NCBI GenBank assembly: GCA_034172985.1
Contig: JAXFDY010000107.1
Span: 1 to 25,269, forward strand
Origin: CAG-303 sp034172985
Lineage (GTDB): Bacteria > Bacillota > Clostridia > Lachnospirales > Lachnospiraceae
Direction of reading: 5' to 3'
DNA length: 25,269 bases
Each line of letters opens with the position of its first letter. The stretch's first letter is position 1. The notes beneath the pieces were generated by a model, which worked only from the letters and a program-made list of their open reading frames with translations, was not told the DNA's origin and did no database searches. Made by a program: the position numbers and the translations under genes. Positions 7,273 to 15,607 of this stretch are shown piece after piece.

Positions 7273-8530
7273 CTCTTTTCCTTTCTCCTGATGCTTTTCC
7301 TGCAATCCATCCGCCAGACCAGGCAAACTGCAGATTATAACCGCCACAAATCCCATCTACATCTAACATTTCACCTATTATGTACAGATTCTTTACAAGT
7401 TTTGATTGGAAGTTCTCATCAATCTCCCGGGTGTCCACACCACCTGCACACACCTGGGCATTCTTTAACTCTTTGCTTCCAGTCACTGTAATCTCCGTGT
7501 TTTTTAGCTGTTTTGCTATTTTTTGCAATTCTTCATCCTTTAATGACATAATTTTCTGTGATTCCTTTATTCCTGCAAGCATCAGAAGACCTCTCGCCAA
7601 TTTGCTGTTTACCATACAGGATAAAATGTCCAAAACTGTTCTATTTCCGTATTTTTTTCTATTTATCTTTAATTGATCTAATAATTGTTTCTGTGTATAT
7701 AATGGCAGAAACTCTAATACTGCCTTAATTTTCTTCCCTTCCTCCAGCTTATATGCTGCATATCGGGAAACCTGAAAAACCGGGATTCCCGATATGCCAT
7801 AATCGGTCAATTGAAGTTCCCCTTCATCCCAGGCAATCATACACTCTTTCTTTTCTTCCCGAAGCATTACTTTCCCATCAGTTCTTACGCCTGCTACTAT
7901 CTGAAAAAATTTCTTTTCTTTACATATCAGTCCGGTCAATGCCGGTACTTCCGATATAACATGATGCCCCAGGTCTTTTGCAATTTTTGTTCCTGTTACT
8001 TCACAGCCAAAGCCACCTGCCCTGCTGCCGGCAGCAAGAATCAGTTTGTCTGAGCAAAATACCTGTTTTTCCTGATTCAGATTATTCTCGGCAAATATAC
8101 GGAATCCTGCTTTTTCAGGTTTTACATTTTTCACGCATGTATTGCATATTATTTTTACACCAAGCTCTTCACATCTTCTCACCAGAAGTTCTGCTACAGA
8201 AGAGGCCTGTCCTGTTTCCGGATACCAGTAACCGTTCTTCTCCTTTAATAACATCCCCAGCCCTTCAAAGAAATTTCTGGTATCCTCATAAGAAAATCGT
8301 TTTAAGGCTTCTTTCACTAAAAAAAGACTTTCCTCATTGCTTCTGTAATATTTTTCATGCATATGGCTGTTAGTGAGATTACACTTTCCATTTCCTGTAG
8401 CATATATTTTCTTTCCCGGCTTATTGGCACATTCCAATATGATAACTTCAGCTCCCTGACCGGCAGCAGCAATAGCCGCGGTCAATCCCGAAGCTCCGGC
8501 TCCTATAATAACGATTTTCATTTCTGACAC
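7259..8530 (-). CDS. NAD(P)/FAD-dependent oxidoreductase, HI0933/BaiN-type (COG2081)
   Basis: This 423-residue flavoprotein has the Rossmann motif IVIIGAGASGLTAAIAAA at about residue 6 and an acidic residue ending the second strand (VIILECANKPGKKI). It also has the family hallmark YATGNGKCNLTN and the C-terminal FAD-contact segment EMLDVDGICGGYNLQFAWSGG. This is the HI0933 family, which includes the bile-acid enzyme BaiN; most members have no assigned substrate, and the bile-acid role should not be assumed here. Translation probably starts at GTG 8530, five bases after GGAAAGG; an in-frame ATG nine bases later is less well placed. It lies 14 bases after the BofC-like gene and overlaps the next flavoprotein gene by 14 bases. 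Confidence 0.88.
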   Translation of the reverse strand: MSEMKIVIIGAGASGLTAAIAAAGQGAEVIILECANKPGKKIYATGNGKCNLTNSHMHEKYYRSNEESLFLVKEALKRFSYEDTRNFFEGLGMLLKEKNGYWYPETGQASSVAELLVRRCEELGVKIICNTCVKNVKPEKAGFRIFAENNLNQEKQVFCSDKLILAAGSRAGGFGCEVTGTKIAKDLGHHVISEVPALTGLICKEKKFFQIVAGVRTDGKVMLREEKKECMIAWDEGELQLTDYGISGIPVFQVSRYAAYKLEEGKKIKAVLEFLPLYTQKQLLDQLKINRKKYGNRTVLDILSCMVNSKLARGLLMLAGIKESQKIMSLKDEELQKIAKQLKNTEITVTGSKELKNAQVCAGGVDTREIDENFQSKLVKNLYIIGEMLDVDGICGGYNLQFAWSGGWIAGKASGERKRDAVY

Positions 8531-8544
8531 TTTAACCTTTCCAA

Positions 8545-9180
8545 CTAGCTTGTATAACTTTCCAGATATCGATATAATTCGCTGATATTTTTCACACCGA
8601 TTCCCCGAATCAGTTGTTCCCTTTCTGCTTCATCCAGCGTATCCTCCTCAATGCCCGTTTCCAGATACACCGTAGTCTTGTCCTGTTTATATACTACCAG
8701 ATATCCTTCCTCAAGAACCATATAATAGTTATATTGATTCTCATTTTCGTATTTGTGTACAGTTTCACTGATTGCGATACTTTCCGTAATATCCTTACGA
8801 AGTACTAATGTATCATGGGAATAAGAAATCATGGAAATATTCTTTACTTCTTCCCCTTCTTCCTGAAACTGCTCCTTATGAGAAGTAATATAATCAATCA
8901 CATCACTTTTTGACAATCCGATAAACTCTACCGGAAGTTTTTCCTCTGTGGCTGTCACTTCATCACTATCAAGATCATGAGATTCTAAGACATATGAAGC
9001 ATCATGATCCAGCAATTCTTCCTCTGTATCTCCTTCTAACACGGAATCTTCATCACTTGTCGTAATAATTTCATTTCCTTCCAGATTTTGTCCATAATGA
9101 TATCCGGCAAAATATAAGGTAATCAGAAGGACTCCCATCCCAATCAGGCAAAGAACCTGTTTTACCATATCTTTCTTCAT
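8545..9180 (-). CDS. Membrane-anchored protein with BofC-like C-terminal domain
   Basis: The 211-residue product has a membrane helix at about 7-26, a long acidic linker rich in Asp and Glu (about 34-82), and an extracytoplasmic C-terminal domain. The last third (LVVYKQDKTTVYLET..., then RGIGVKNISELYRYLE) resembles the C-terminal domain of BofC, the forespore protein that restrains SpoIVB protease signalling in Bacillus. In clostridia such proteins are common but unstudied; the match is by pattern only. GGAGTGG lies four to five bases before the ATG. The location in an array headed by sporulation genes fits an envelope or sporulation role, but this is inference. Confidence 0.6.
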   Translation of the reverse strand: MKKDMVKQVLCLIGMGVLLITLYFAGYHYGQNLEGNEIITTSDEDSVLEGDTEEELLDHDASYVLESHDLDSDEVTATEEKLPVEFIGLSKSDVIDYITSHKEQFQEEGEEVKNISMISYSHDTLVLRKDITESIAISETVHKYENENQYNYYMVLEEGYLVVYKQDKTTVYLETGIEEDTLDEAEREQLIRGIGVKNISELYRYLESYTS

Positions 9181-9267
9181 ATATCCACTCCATTTCTGTC
9201 TCTTCCATAAAGTTTCTATATGAATTATTTGTCATTTTCTGATTTCTATACACCGGAATAAACGATA

Positions 9268-10902
9268 TTACTTCATTAATCCCAATTTTTTCACAATCGG
9301 TACCAATTTATATCCCTTTGGAATCATGCGCAGTTCCTCCTCGCTAAGAACATTAAACAGGAACAGCATAATCGCATAAATAAACATAGCAAAGATAATT
9401 GCCAGAATCAATGAGAATGTGGTACTTGTCGTGAGAAGGAACAAAAGTTCATAAAAACCGTAAGTACCAACTCCCATAATAAGAGCCGCCACTGTAGGCA
9501 GTACGAAGGTTTTTAAAAACTCCTGCCGGTAATTTAAATATTTTTTTATCGCCATTGCATTTAATATACATACAATCAATCCAAAAAGGATATCAGCAAT
9601 CGCCACCCCGTAAACATTCAGTTTAAATACTATAAGAAGCACTAGTATAATAATGATATGCAATCCCAGAGATATGGAGGCATGAATTACCGGAACTCTC
9701 ATTTTATCAATTCCCTGAAGGATGGAATTTGTAATCGTCGATAAAGAGAATACCACCACTGAGAAAAACGCCAGTCTCATCAATGTAACACACTCCTGAA
9801 ACAAATCAGGTGATGGAAATAAAACTTTAATAATCGGCTCCGCCATAACTGACAATCCCATTCCACAAGGAATTGCAATAATCATATTTAAACGAATGGT
9901 AGAATCTACCTTGTTCTGAAGTTCTTTTTTCCTGCCGGCTACCATGGATGATATCAGACTCGGAATCACCGCGGAAGAAAAAGCGGATGCAATAGCGATT
10001 GGTGCCGTCGTTAACAAACGGTATTTATTGCTGTAGATTCCCCAATATCCGCTATAATCGGCCTCTTTCTGGCCAAATACATACCACATGACATTTCCAT
10101 AAATACCACTATCAATAATATTGCTGAAATTATAAATCGTAGTACTCAGTAAAACCGGAAATATAGTAACTGCAAGAATTTTTGATAATTCAGTAAATGG
10201 TTCTTTCCTGCTGTGTCTGTCTCTTGCCAGATTACGTCTTAACACAGTTTGATAAATGCAATATACAAAAAACATAAAGAGCAGTGCCGTCAATGCTCCC
10301 ATGGCAGTTCCCAATGTTCCACCTGCCGCACTATATGCTGTTTCTTTTCCGACTTTTTCTCCTACTTTATAAAGATACATGGCTGCCGCAATGCTGACAA
10401 CTGCATTTACGATCTGTTCCAGAATCTGCGATATAGCCGTTGGAACCATAGTTCCCAATCCCTGGAAAAATCCTCGGAAAACCCCAAGAATACACATAAT
10501 AAAAAGGGTTGGTGCCAAAACTTTTATGGCCAGGGAGGCTGATGGAAACTTCCATATTTTTGCAAGTGCATCTGCACCCAGATAAACTCCGCTCCCCACC
10601 ACAATACCGATAATGATGGCTATAACCATTGCACCGCAAAAAGCATGGTATGCATTTTTCATTTCTTTTTTTGCCACTCTGGCAGAAACGATCTTAGATA
10701 CCGCCAGCGGCAGACTTTGTGATGATATGAGTAAAAACAGCGAATATACATCATATGCAGTTGAATATGCAGAAATACCGGAATTACCCAGAATATTATT
10801 CAAAGGAACTCTGTATATAAGACCTATAAATCTGACAAGGATTCCTGCCATAGCCAGTATGCTTCCCTGTATGATAAAGTTTGATTTTCTTTTTGATGCC
10901 AT
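9268..10902 (-). CDS. MurJ/SpoVB-type polysaccharide (lipid II) flippase
   Basis: This is a multidrug/oligosaccharidyl-lipid/polysaccharide (MOP) superfamily exporter with about 14 membrane helices in 544 residues, the same length class as B. subtilis YtgP (MurJ) and slightly longer than SpoVB. The N-terminus SNFIIQGSILAMAGILVRFIGLIYRVPL is typical of the SpoVB/YtgP branch. Conserved segments include AYSTAYDVYSLFLLIS, GFFQGLGTMVPTAISQI, TTAPIAIASAFSSAVIPS and SILQGIDKMRVPV. Members flip lipid-linked peptidoglycan precursor across the membrane, either in vegetative growth (MurJ) or for spore cortex (SpoVB); the sequence alone does not settle which. AGGAGG sits five bases before the ATG. Gaps are 17 bases to ybeY and 87 bases to the next gene. 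Confidence 0.88.
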   Translation of the reverse strand: MASKRKSNFIIQGSILAMAGILVRFIGLIYRVPLNNILGNSGISAYSTAYDVYSLFLLISSQSLPLAVSKIVSARVAKKEMKNAYHAFCGAMVIAIIIGIVVGSGVYLGADALAKIWKFPSASLAIKVLAPTLFIMCILGVFRGFFQGLGTMVPTAISQILEQIVNAVVSIAAAMYLYKVGEKVGKETAYSAAGGTLGTAMGALTALLFMFFVYCIYQTVLRRNLARDRHSRKEPFTELSKILAVTIFPVLLSTTIYNFSNIIDSGIYGNVMWYVFGQKEADYSGYWGIYSNKYRLLTTAPIAIASAFSSAVIPSLISSMVAGRKKELQNKVDSTIRLNMIIAIPCGMGLSVMAEPIIKVLFPSPDLFQECVTLMRLAFFSVVVFSLSTITNSILQGIDKMRVPVIHASISLGLHIIIILVLLIVFKLNVYGVAIADILFGLIVCILNAMAIKKYLNYRQEFLKTFVLPTVAALIMGVGTYGFYELLFLLTTSTTFSLILAIIFAMFIYAIMLFLFNVLSEEELRMIPKGYKLVPIVKKLGLMK

Positions 10903-10919
10903 TTGTTCCTCCTGTGTTT

Positions 10920-11432
10920 CTATCTGCAGATACCTAATTTTTCCAACACTTCTCTCTGCATTCTCTCCATCTGAATCCGCTCTTCTTCCTCCATATGGTC
11001 ATAACCAAAGAGATGAAACATACTATGGGCAACAAGAAATCCAAATTCTCTATGCTCTGAATGCCCATATAACTGTGCCTGCTCTTTTACCTTGTCCACA
11101 GAAATCACGATATCACCCAGTAGAAGTTCTCCTGTTTCGCAATCAAAATACTGGGCAGTTACTTCGTCATTTTCTTCTTTTTCCAGGAAACTGAAATCTC
11201 CCGGTGTTTCATAATCTACCATCGGAAAAGAAAGTACATCCGTAGGTCTGTCAATTTCCCTGAATTCTTTGTTAATCCGATGAATCTCCTCATTGTTTAC
11301 CAGAGTCACTTCTACCATAGCTTCAAAAGGACATCTGACATAATCCAGACACCCATCAATCACTTCTTTTGCAAGCTCTTCCGGATCAAAATCAAACGTT
11401 GTACCAATCTCATCTACATATATTACACTCAT
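10920..11432 (-). CDS. ybeY: Endoribonuclease YbeY (16S rRNA maturation)
   Basis: YbeY is a zinc metallo-endoribonuclease needed for 16S rRNA 3'-end processing and ribosome quality control. The 170-residue product has the family core: NKEFREIDRPTDVLSFP (about 54-70), the LLGDIVIS strand, and the zinc motif H136-x3-H140-x5-H146 (HSMFHLFGYDH). The second motif position is Ser where many homologues have Gly, but all three histidines are present. It follows phoH and the HD-domain gene in the order known from Firmicutes (yqfG position in B. subtilis). GGATAAGGGA lies immediately before the ATG. Confidence 0.96.
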   Translation of the reverse strand: MSVIYVDEIGTTFDFDPEELAKEVIDGCLDYVRCPFEAMVEVTLVNNEEIHRINKEFREIDRPTDVLSFPMVDYETPGDFSFLEKEENDEVTAQYFDCETGELLLGDIVISVDKVKEQAQLYGHSEHREFGFLVAHSMFHLFGYDHMEEEERIQMERMQREVLEKLGICR

Positions 11433-11451
11433 TCCCTTATCCTCTCTGTAC

Positions 11452-12621
11452 CTATCTGTATTTCTGAAGAAATACTTTTTTGATTTTATATACTTCCTCT
11501 AATGTCATGCCACAATTACTCAGGCTTCCATTCTGAAATCGGGTGGCAAATACATTTTCTATAATTTTTTCTTCTGCTATATCCTTTCCGCTATTTCTGA
11601 TATATTCCACAGAAGAAACAGTAGAATCTGCCAACATTACAATTGCCGATTCTTTCGTAGCCGGTTTACGGTGTTTACCTGTACACTCGATCAGAATTGC
11701 CTTTATATTTTTCGGAACCCCATATTCATTTGCTGTCTTTAAATGATCTTTAATATCATCAGACCGGCTCAATTTTCCTATATCATGAAGCAGTCCACCT
11801 GCATATGCAAGCTGAATATCTGCTCCAATCACCGTTGCTGCTGATTTGGCCAGATTTCCAACTTCAATGCTGTGATAATAAAGAGGCATGGAAAATTCTT
11901 TCATATCCTGCATCGGTATGGAATTTTCACTGGAAAACATTTTGATTCTGATAAAAAAGATCCAGTATTTTATCATAAAAATCACAAGTGTTGAGGCAAC
12001 TGCCACCATAAGGCCGATGGATGCAAAACCAAACTGGAACGTATCATATGATTGATCCAAAGCAAAATAACGGTACAAACCACACAAATAAAATGTTCCG
12101 AACCAGAAAATCAGCGATGTAACCACAAATCGTTTCAGGTTCGATATCTGACTTGCAGAAATACATCCTAAAACCATAATTAACAGAGCAACATACATAA
12201 ATTCTGCCAGATTTGTAAAGATCATAATGTAAGTAGCAACAATTACCGCCACTCCGCTTATCAGTCCAAGGCTTAAATCACTAAACAGAATAACTACCAT
12301 GGGAATGAGATAAATCGGTCTCAATTCATAATAATCTAATGGAAATGCCATGATAATCATGGGTGTGAGCAGTACGAAATGATATAGATAAAGTGCCTTG
12401 TTTAATGGCATCTTTTTATCCAGAAATAGCTTCAGTAATACCATATAAAAACACAAAACCATAGTTGCCACAATAATATACCGCTCTCTTGGCCATATCA
12501 GATCATCCGTCTTATATATTTTGGAAGCAAAATAGCAGATTAGTATTGTGAGACATGCCATATAAACATACATAATAACTTTTCCATATTTTGACTCCTT
12601 TAACTTCTGTAATTTACTCAT
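11452..12621 (-). CDS. Shortened PgpH-like membrane HD-domain protein
   Basis: This gene occupies the place of pgpH (yqfF) between phoH and ybeY, but encodes only 389 residues instead of about 700. There are roughly seven membrane helices in the first 230 residues and a C-terminal HD domain with YYHSIEVGNLAKSA (His250), LLHDIGKL (His279, Asp280) and a later AIVMLADSTVSSVEYI resembling the MLADSVEA segment of PgpH. The large extracellular 7TMR-HDED region is missing. So are the segment that would carry the SHV histidine and the HHGT motif used for metal binding in c-di-AMP phosphodiesterases (here ECTGKH). Activity on c-di-AMP is therefore uncertain. ATG 12621 is preferred over an upstream GTG because AAGGAGAGG lies just before it. 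Confidence 0.8.
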   Translation of the reverse strand: MSKLQKLKESKYGKVIMYVYMACLTILICYFASKIYKTDDLIWPRERYIIVATMVLCFYMVLLKLFLDKKMPLNKALYLYHFVLLTPMIIMAFPLDYYELRPIYLIPMVVILFSDLSLGLISGVAVIVATYIMIFTNLAEFMYVALLIMVLGCISASQISNLKRFVVTSLIFWFGTFYLCGLYRYFALDQSYDTFQFGFASIGLMVAVASTLVIFMIKYWIFFIRIKMFSSENSIPMQDMKEFSMPLYYHSIEVGNLAKSAATVIGADIQLAYAGGLLHDIGKLSRSDDIKDHLKTANEYGVPKNIKAILIECTGKHRKPATKESAIVMLADSTVSSVEYIRNSGKDIAEEKIIENVFATRFQNGSLSNCGMTLEEVYKIKKVFLQKYR

Positions 12622-12647
12622 GTTTCCTCTCCTTATATCCACATTAC

Positions 12648-13643
12648 CTATCTTCTCTGATAATTTCCTCTGTTATGTTCTCTCTGCTGCCTGTTTTCAA
12701 ATTCTTCATAAGCATTTACAATTTTCTGTACCAAAGGATGTCTTACTACATCCTGATTCGTCAGGCGGATCAGGTCAATATCCTCAATTCCTTCCAGTAC
12801 CCGGATAGCAACATCAAGACCCGATACCGTTCCCTTCGGAAGATCTTTCTGCGTCAGGTCACCGGTAACCACAACCTTGGAACCAAATCCGATTCTTGTC
12901 AGAAACATTTTCATCTGGGCCGGTGTCGTGTTCTGTGCTTCATCTAATATGATAAAAGCGTTATCCAGCGTACGCCCTCTCATATAGGCCAGTGGTGCCA
13001 CCTCTATCAGTCCTTTTTCTGCACTGTGCAGATAACTTTCCGCTCCCATAATCTGATAAATCGCATCATACAAAGGTCTCAGATACGGATCTACCTTACT
13101 CTGCAAATCTCCCGGAAGAAAGCCCAGATTTTCTCCGGCTTCTATGGCAGGTCTTGTCAAGATAATCCGGTTTATCTCATCATTCTTAAATGCGGCAATG
13201 GCCATGGCCATGGCAAGATATGTCTTTCCAGTACCTGCAGGTCCCAGTCCAAATACAATCGTATTTTTTTTGATACTCTCCACATAATTTTTCTGTCCTA
13301 TTGTTTTAGGCTTCACCGGCTTTCCACTAATTGTTCTGCAGATAATCGAATCATCCAGTTCTATGATTTCATCCGTCTGATCAGAATATGTCAGCGACAA
13401 AGCATAATCTACATTCTGTTCTGTAATCGTATTTCCCCTTTCGGCTAACTGTGCCAGTGTCAGAACCACATTCATGGCACGCTCTACAGCCTTTTTTTCT
13501 CCTACAACCTTTAATTCATTGTCTCTGTAAATGAATGTAACATGCAGGGTCTTTTCTATTTTCTTTGCATATTCATCAAATTTCCCAAAAACACTTGCTG
13601 CCACATCTGCCTGCAAATCTACTATTTTTCCTATTTCACTCAT
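12648..13643 (-). CDS. phoH: PhoH-family ATPase
   Basis: PhoH (YbeZ) is a cytosolic ATPase related to superfamily 1 helicases, functionally linked to YbeY in RNA processing. The 331-residue product has an N-terminal KH-like region (about 30-80), Walker A GPAGTGKT at 134-141, LTRPAIEAGENLGFLPGD, a Walker B FIILDEAQN at 230-238, VVTGDLTQKDLP, and the C-terminal VVRHPLVQKIV. The tail is rich in Arg, Gln and Asn. Its ATG overlaps the yqfD stop by 8 bases, so translation is coupled; the HD-domain gene follows after 26 bases. The order yqfC-yqfD-phoH-(pgpH)-ybeY is the classical Firmicutes arrangement. Confidence 0.97.
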   Translation of the reverse strand: MSEIGKIVDLQADVAASVFGKFDEYAKKIEKTLHVTFIYRDNELKVVGEKKAVERAMNVVLTLAQLAERGNTITEQNVDYALSLTYSDQTDEIIELDDSIICRTISGKPVKPKTIGQKNYVESIKKNTIVFGLGPAGTGKTYLAMAMAIAAFKNDEINRIILTRPAIEAGENLGFLPGDLQSKVDPYLRPLYDAIYQIMGAESYLHSAEKGLIEVAPLAYMRGRTLDNAFIILDEAQNTTPAQMKMFLTRIGFGSKVVVTGDLTQKDLPKGTVSGLDVAIRVLEGIEDIDLIRLTNQDVVRHPLVQKIVNAYEEFENRQQREHNRGNYQRR

Positions 13644-14883
13644 TGTTGTTGATTGATTCTCCTGTCATTTCTTCTTGTCGTTCCGCCTTAACCAGCTTTC
13701 CGATATTTTCAATCACAGTAATATTTCCTCTACTTTGGCAAATATCACCATTAACTTCTATTGTAACATCATTTGCAATAATTTGAATAGTACTTTTTTC
13801 TATTTTTTCAATAAAATATGATAATTTTTCTTCACATACCTGCTTTGCCTCCTCTTCTGAATAAACAAATTCCTTTATTTCAAAATTTTTATATGTATTC
13901 CGTACCAGAAAAACAGGAATACAAAAATCCTCATATAATGTAATCTGCTGTTCCTCAGTCACTACATCCTGCTGTTCTCCCGCCTCTTTTTCTATGCCAA
14001 AAGCCTTATTTCCCATCCGAAGGGACAAAAATGTCTTTTCTTTCTCATCATACACTTTTTTTGTATAATGCAATGGCAAATCGTAGTTATAGTCATAAAC
14101 AACTTTCCCATAAATATCTGCGTCTGCCTTCAGATACTGCGTCCTTACTTTTTCTTTCTCGTCATTTAACACTTCATAATAGCCATATACCAGCACATCT
14201 CCCTCTTTTACTTCCATATCCCGGGTTACAGCGGCCGTTCCGTTCCTCATCACGATATTGGTAATGACCGCATCCTTAGCCGATACAAGATTATACGTTT
14301 CACCCCCTGTTTCCAAAACAGAATTTTTATCATTTTCAGTCAGAAGTTCTTCTTCGTTTTCCTTCATATGTACAATCAGCCTGGTCCCTGTCACTTCCAC
14401 AGATACCCATGTCACGTCAAAATAATGATTTCGTATTTCTTTCTCGATTTCATCACAATTTATTCTTTCCTTTTTGATTCCCGAAAACACATGATTTTCA
14501 TTTAAAAAAGCAATGATTTCTTCATCTGAATGGGAAAAATTTCCTTCTACTTCCAGATCCCAGATAAATAATGATAAAATATAAATGAGCACGAAAGAGG
14601 TAGCGATGCCTGCTGCAAACATTTTTCTTTTTCTATATTTGTATAAGAAAAAAGGTAAACCATATTTTTCTTTGATTTTGGTTTTTACTTTTGTCTTTTT
14701 TATAATCGATTTTAACCGAAAAAAATCATCGACCGAAACACATAAACAATATTTATTCTGAAAACAGATGTCCCATATGTATATTTCCGAGCTTCTGCAC
14801 ATATTTACAAAACGTTCTCTGTTATCTCCCTCGATTTCCAACCTGACTGCACCGGAAAAATATCTGGAAAGTTTTTCTTTCAT
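13636..14883 (-). CDS. yqfD: Sporulation protein YqfD
   Basis: YqfD is a mother-cell membrane protein needed for normal sporulation in B. subtilis; its biochemical role is unknown. The 415-residue product has an N-terminal cytoplasmic domain ending in a very basic stretch (about 62-90), a single membrane helix near 90-110 (AGIATSFVLIYILSLFIW) and a long extracytoplasmic part. The latter has a POTRA-like start (LEVEGNFSHSDEEIIAFL) and family segments such as TWVSVEVTGTRLIVHMKE and VSAKDAVITNIVMRNGTAAV. GGAGG sits nine bases before the ATG. It lies 19 bases after yqfC and overlaps phoH. Confidence 0.93.
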   Translation of the reverse strand: MKEKLSRYFSGAVRLEIEGDNRERFVNMCRSSEIYIWDICFQNKYCLCVSVDDFFRLKSIIKKTKVKTKIKEKYGLPFFLYKYRKRKMFAAGIATSFVLIYILSLFIWDLEVEGNFSHSDEEIIAFLNENHVFSGIKKERINCDEIEKEIRNHYFDVTWVSVEVTGTRLIVHMKENEEELLTENDKNSVLETGGETYNLVSAKDAVITNIVMRNGTAAVTRDMEVKEGDVLVYGYYEVLNDEKEKVRTQYLKADADIYGKVVYDYNYDLPLHYTKKVYDEKEKTFLSLRMGNKAFGIEKEAGEQQDVVTEEQQITLYEDFCIPVFLVRNTYKNFEIKEFVYSEEEAKQVCEEKLSYFIEKIEKSTIQIIANDVTIEVNGDICQSRGNITVIENIGKLVKAERQEEMTGESINNNE

Positions 14884-14902
14884 GTGTCAATCCTCCACAT
14901 AT

Positions 14903-15178
14903 CTAATAATAAGAGATTTCACTGATCATTCCGCGAACCAGCATATCATCTTTAGAAAAATATTCTATTGAAAGTTTCTTTCCCAGAATTTTTAATTTTG
15001 TATTTTTACATTGTAGTTTTAATACAGTCTCTGAATATTCGATAATATATCTGTAATTTTCAATAAAAACTTCTGATTTCCCAATAATCCGAAGATTTAC
15101 ATCTCCCATAATCAAGTCGCGGGGCAATTTCAGATTCTCCGCAACAACTCGTTTTCTATCATGGCTCATAGCACTCAC
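14903..15178 (-). CDS. yqfC: Sporulation protein YqfC
   Basis: YqfC is a small beta-rich sporulation protein of about 90 residues whose gene precedes yqfD in nearly all endospore formers. The 91-residue product matches in size, place and pattern: LKLPRDLIMGDVNLRIIGKSEVFIENYR, then LKILGKKLSIEYFSKDDMLVRG. It probably starts at GTG 15178, with GAGGG about six bases upstream. An ATG nine bases downstream is the alternative. A sigma-E-like promoter with a short leader precedes it, making yqfC the first gene of the long minus-strand array. Confidence 0.92.
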   Translation of the reverse strand: MSAMSHDRKRVVAENLKLPRDLIMGDVNLRIIGKSEVFIENYRYIIEYSETVLKLQCKNTKLKILGKKLSIEYFSKDDMLVRGMISEISYY

Positions 15179-15199
15179 ACTTTTCCCTCTTATTTACTA

Positions 15200-15227
15200 A
15201 CTATATGTGAACGATCTATTTTTATGC
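15200..15227 (-). promoter_or_regulatory. Sigma-E-like promoter of the yqfC array
   Basis: On the minus strand, GCATAAA (15221-15227), a 13-base spacer and CATATAGT (15200-15207) match the mother-cell sigma-E pattern (GMATATT, 13-14 bases, CATACAHT) well. The predicted start would give a leader of about 15 bases ending in the yqfC ribosome binding site. In B. subtilis yqfCD is under sigma-E control, which fits. Confidence 0.65.
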
Positions 15228-15264
15228 CATTTTTCCCTTATTTATCATACTGAATGTACGCAAA

Positions 15265-15294
15265 AAGGTGAACCGCATCACTGCAGTCCACCTT
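15265..15294 (-). terminator. Intrinsic terminator of rpsU
   Basis: On the minus strand a 13-bp stem (15282-15294 with 15265-15277, two G-T wobbles) closes a GTGA loop and is followed directly by TTTTT. It lies about 20 bases past the rpsU stop and separates rpsU from the sporulation array. Confidence 0.92.
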
Positions 15295-15312
15295 CTTAAC
15301 AGCCTCTAACGA

Positions 15313-15489
15313 TTAGTTATACTTACGTTTTCTAGCTGCTTCTGATTTCTTCTTACGTTTTACGCTTGGTTTTTCGTAATGTTCTCTTTTACGAATCTCC
15401 TGCTGAATACCAGCTTTTGCACAATTTCTCTTAAATCTGCGTAAAGCGCTATCTAAACTCTCGTTTTCTTTAACGATAACATTTGACAT
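15313..15489 (-). CDS. rpsU: Small-subunit ribosomal protein bS21
   Basis: The 58-codon gene encodes bS21, a small basic protein of the 30S platform near the anti-Shine-Dalgarno end of 16S rRNA. The protein reads MSNVIVKENESLDSALRRF, then KRNCAKAGIQQEIRKREHYE, and ends in a Lys/Arg-rich tail (KPSVKRKKKSEAARKRKYN), exactly the family pattern and length. AGGTGA precedes the ATG closely, and a second purine-rich GGAGGGAGG lies further upstream. It has its own promoter, a leader of about 65 bases and a strong terminator, so it is a single-gene unit. The gene is easily missed because of its size. Confidence 0.97.
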   Translation of the reverse strand: MSNVIVKENESLDSALRRFKRNCAKAGIQQEIRKREHYEKPSVKRKKKSEAARKRKYN

Positions 15490-15556
15490 TTCTCACCTAA
15501 CCTCCCTCCAGTTGTGGGATTGTGCACGATACAACTGATTGGGTATTTATTGCACG
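15490..15556 (-). promoter_or_regulatory. rpsU 5' leader with a possible hairpin
   Basis: The leader between the predicted start and rpsU contains a 7-bp inverted repeat (15531-15537 with 15509-15515, 15-base loop) ending right at the GGAGGGAGG tract. It also contains the heptamer TGCACGA twice in direct orientation (plus-strand reading) at 15523-15529 and 15551-15557. It could be a control element for rpsU, but could also be chance. Confidence 0.3.
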
Positions 15557-15562
15557 AAGAAT

Positions 15563-15590
15563 ATTATAACACAATCTAGAAATTCGTCAA
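15563..15590 (-). promoter_or_regulatory. Sigma-A promoter of rpsU
   Basis: On the minus strand TTGACG (15585-15590), a 16-base spacer and TATAAT (15563-15568) with an extended TGn form a strong promoter. It starts only 17 bases after the stop codon of the GH43 gene. Confidence 0.88.
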
Positions 15591-15607
15591 CTGTTTTTTT
15601 TAAAAAG

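Noticed and set aside
7259..8530. Assignment of the COG2081 flavoprotein as bile-acid enzyme BaiN
   Set aside because: The family is broad, no bai genes are nearby, and no motif specific to bile-acid use can be seen.
9071..9253. 60-codon minus-strand frame upstream of the BofC-like gene
   Set aside because: It overlaps the BofC-like gene in another frame and has no ribosome binding site.
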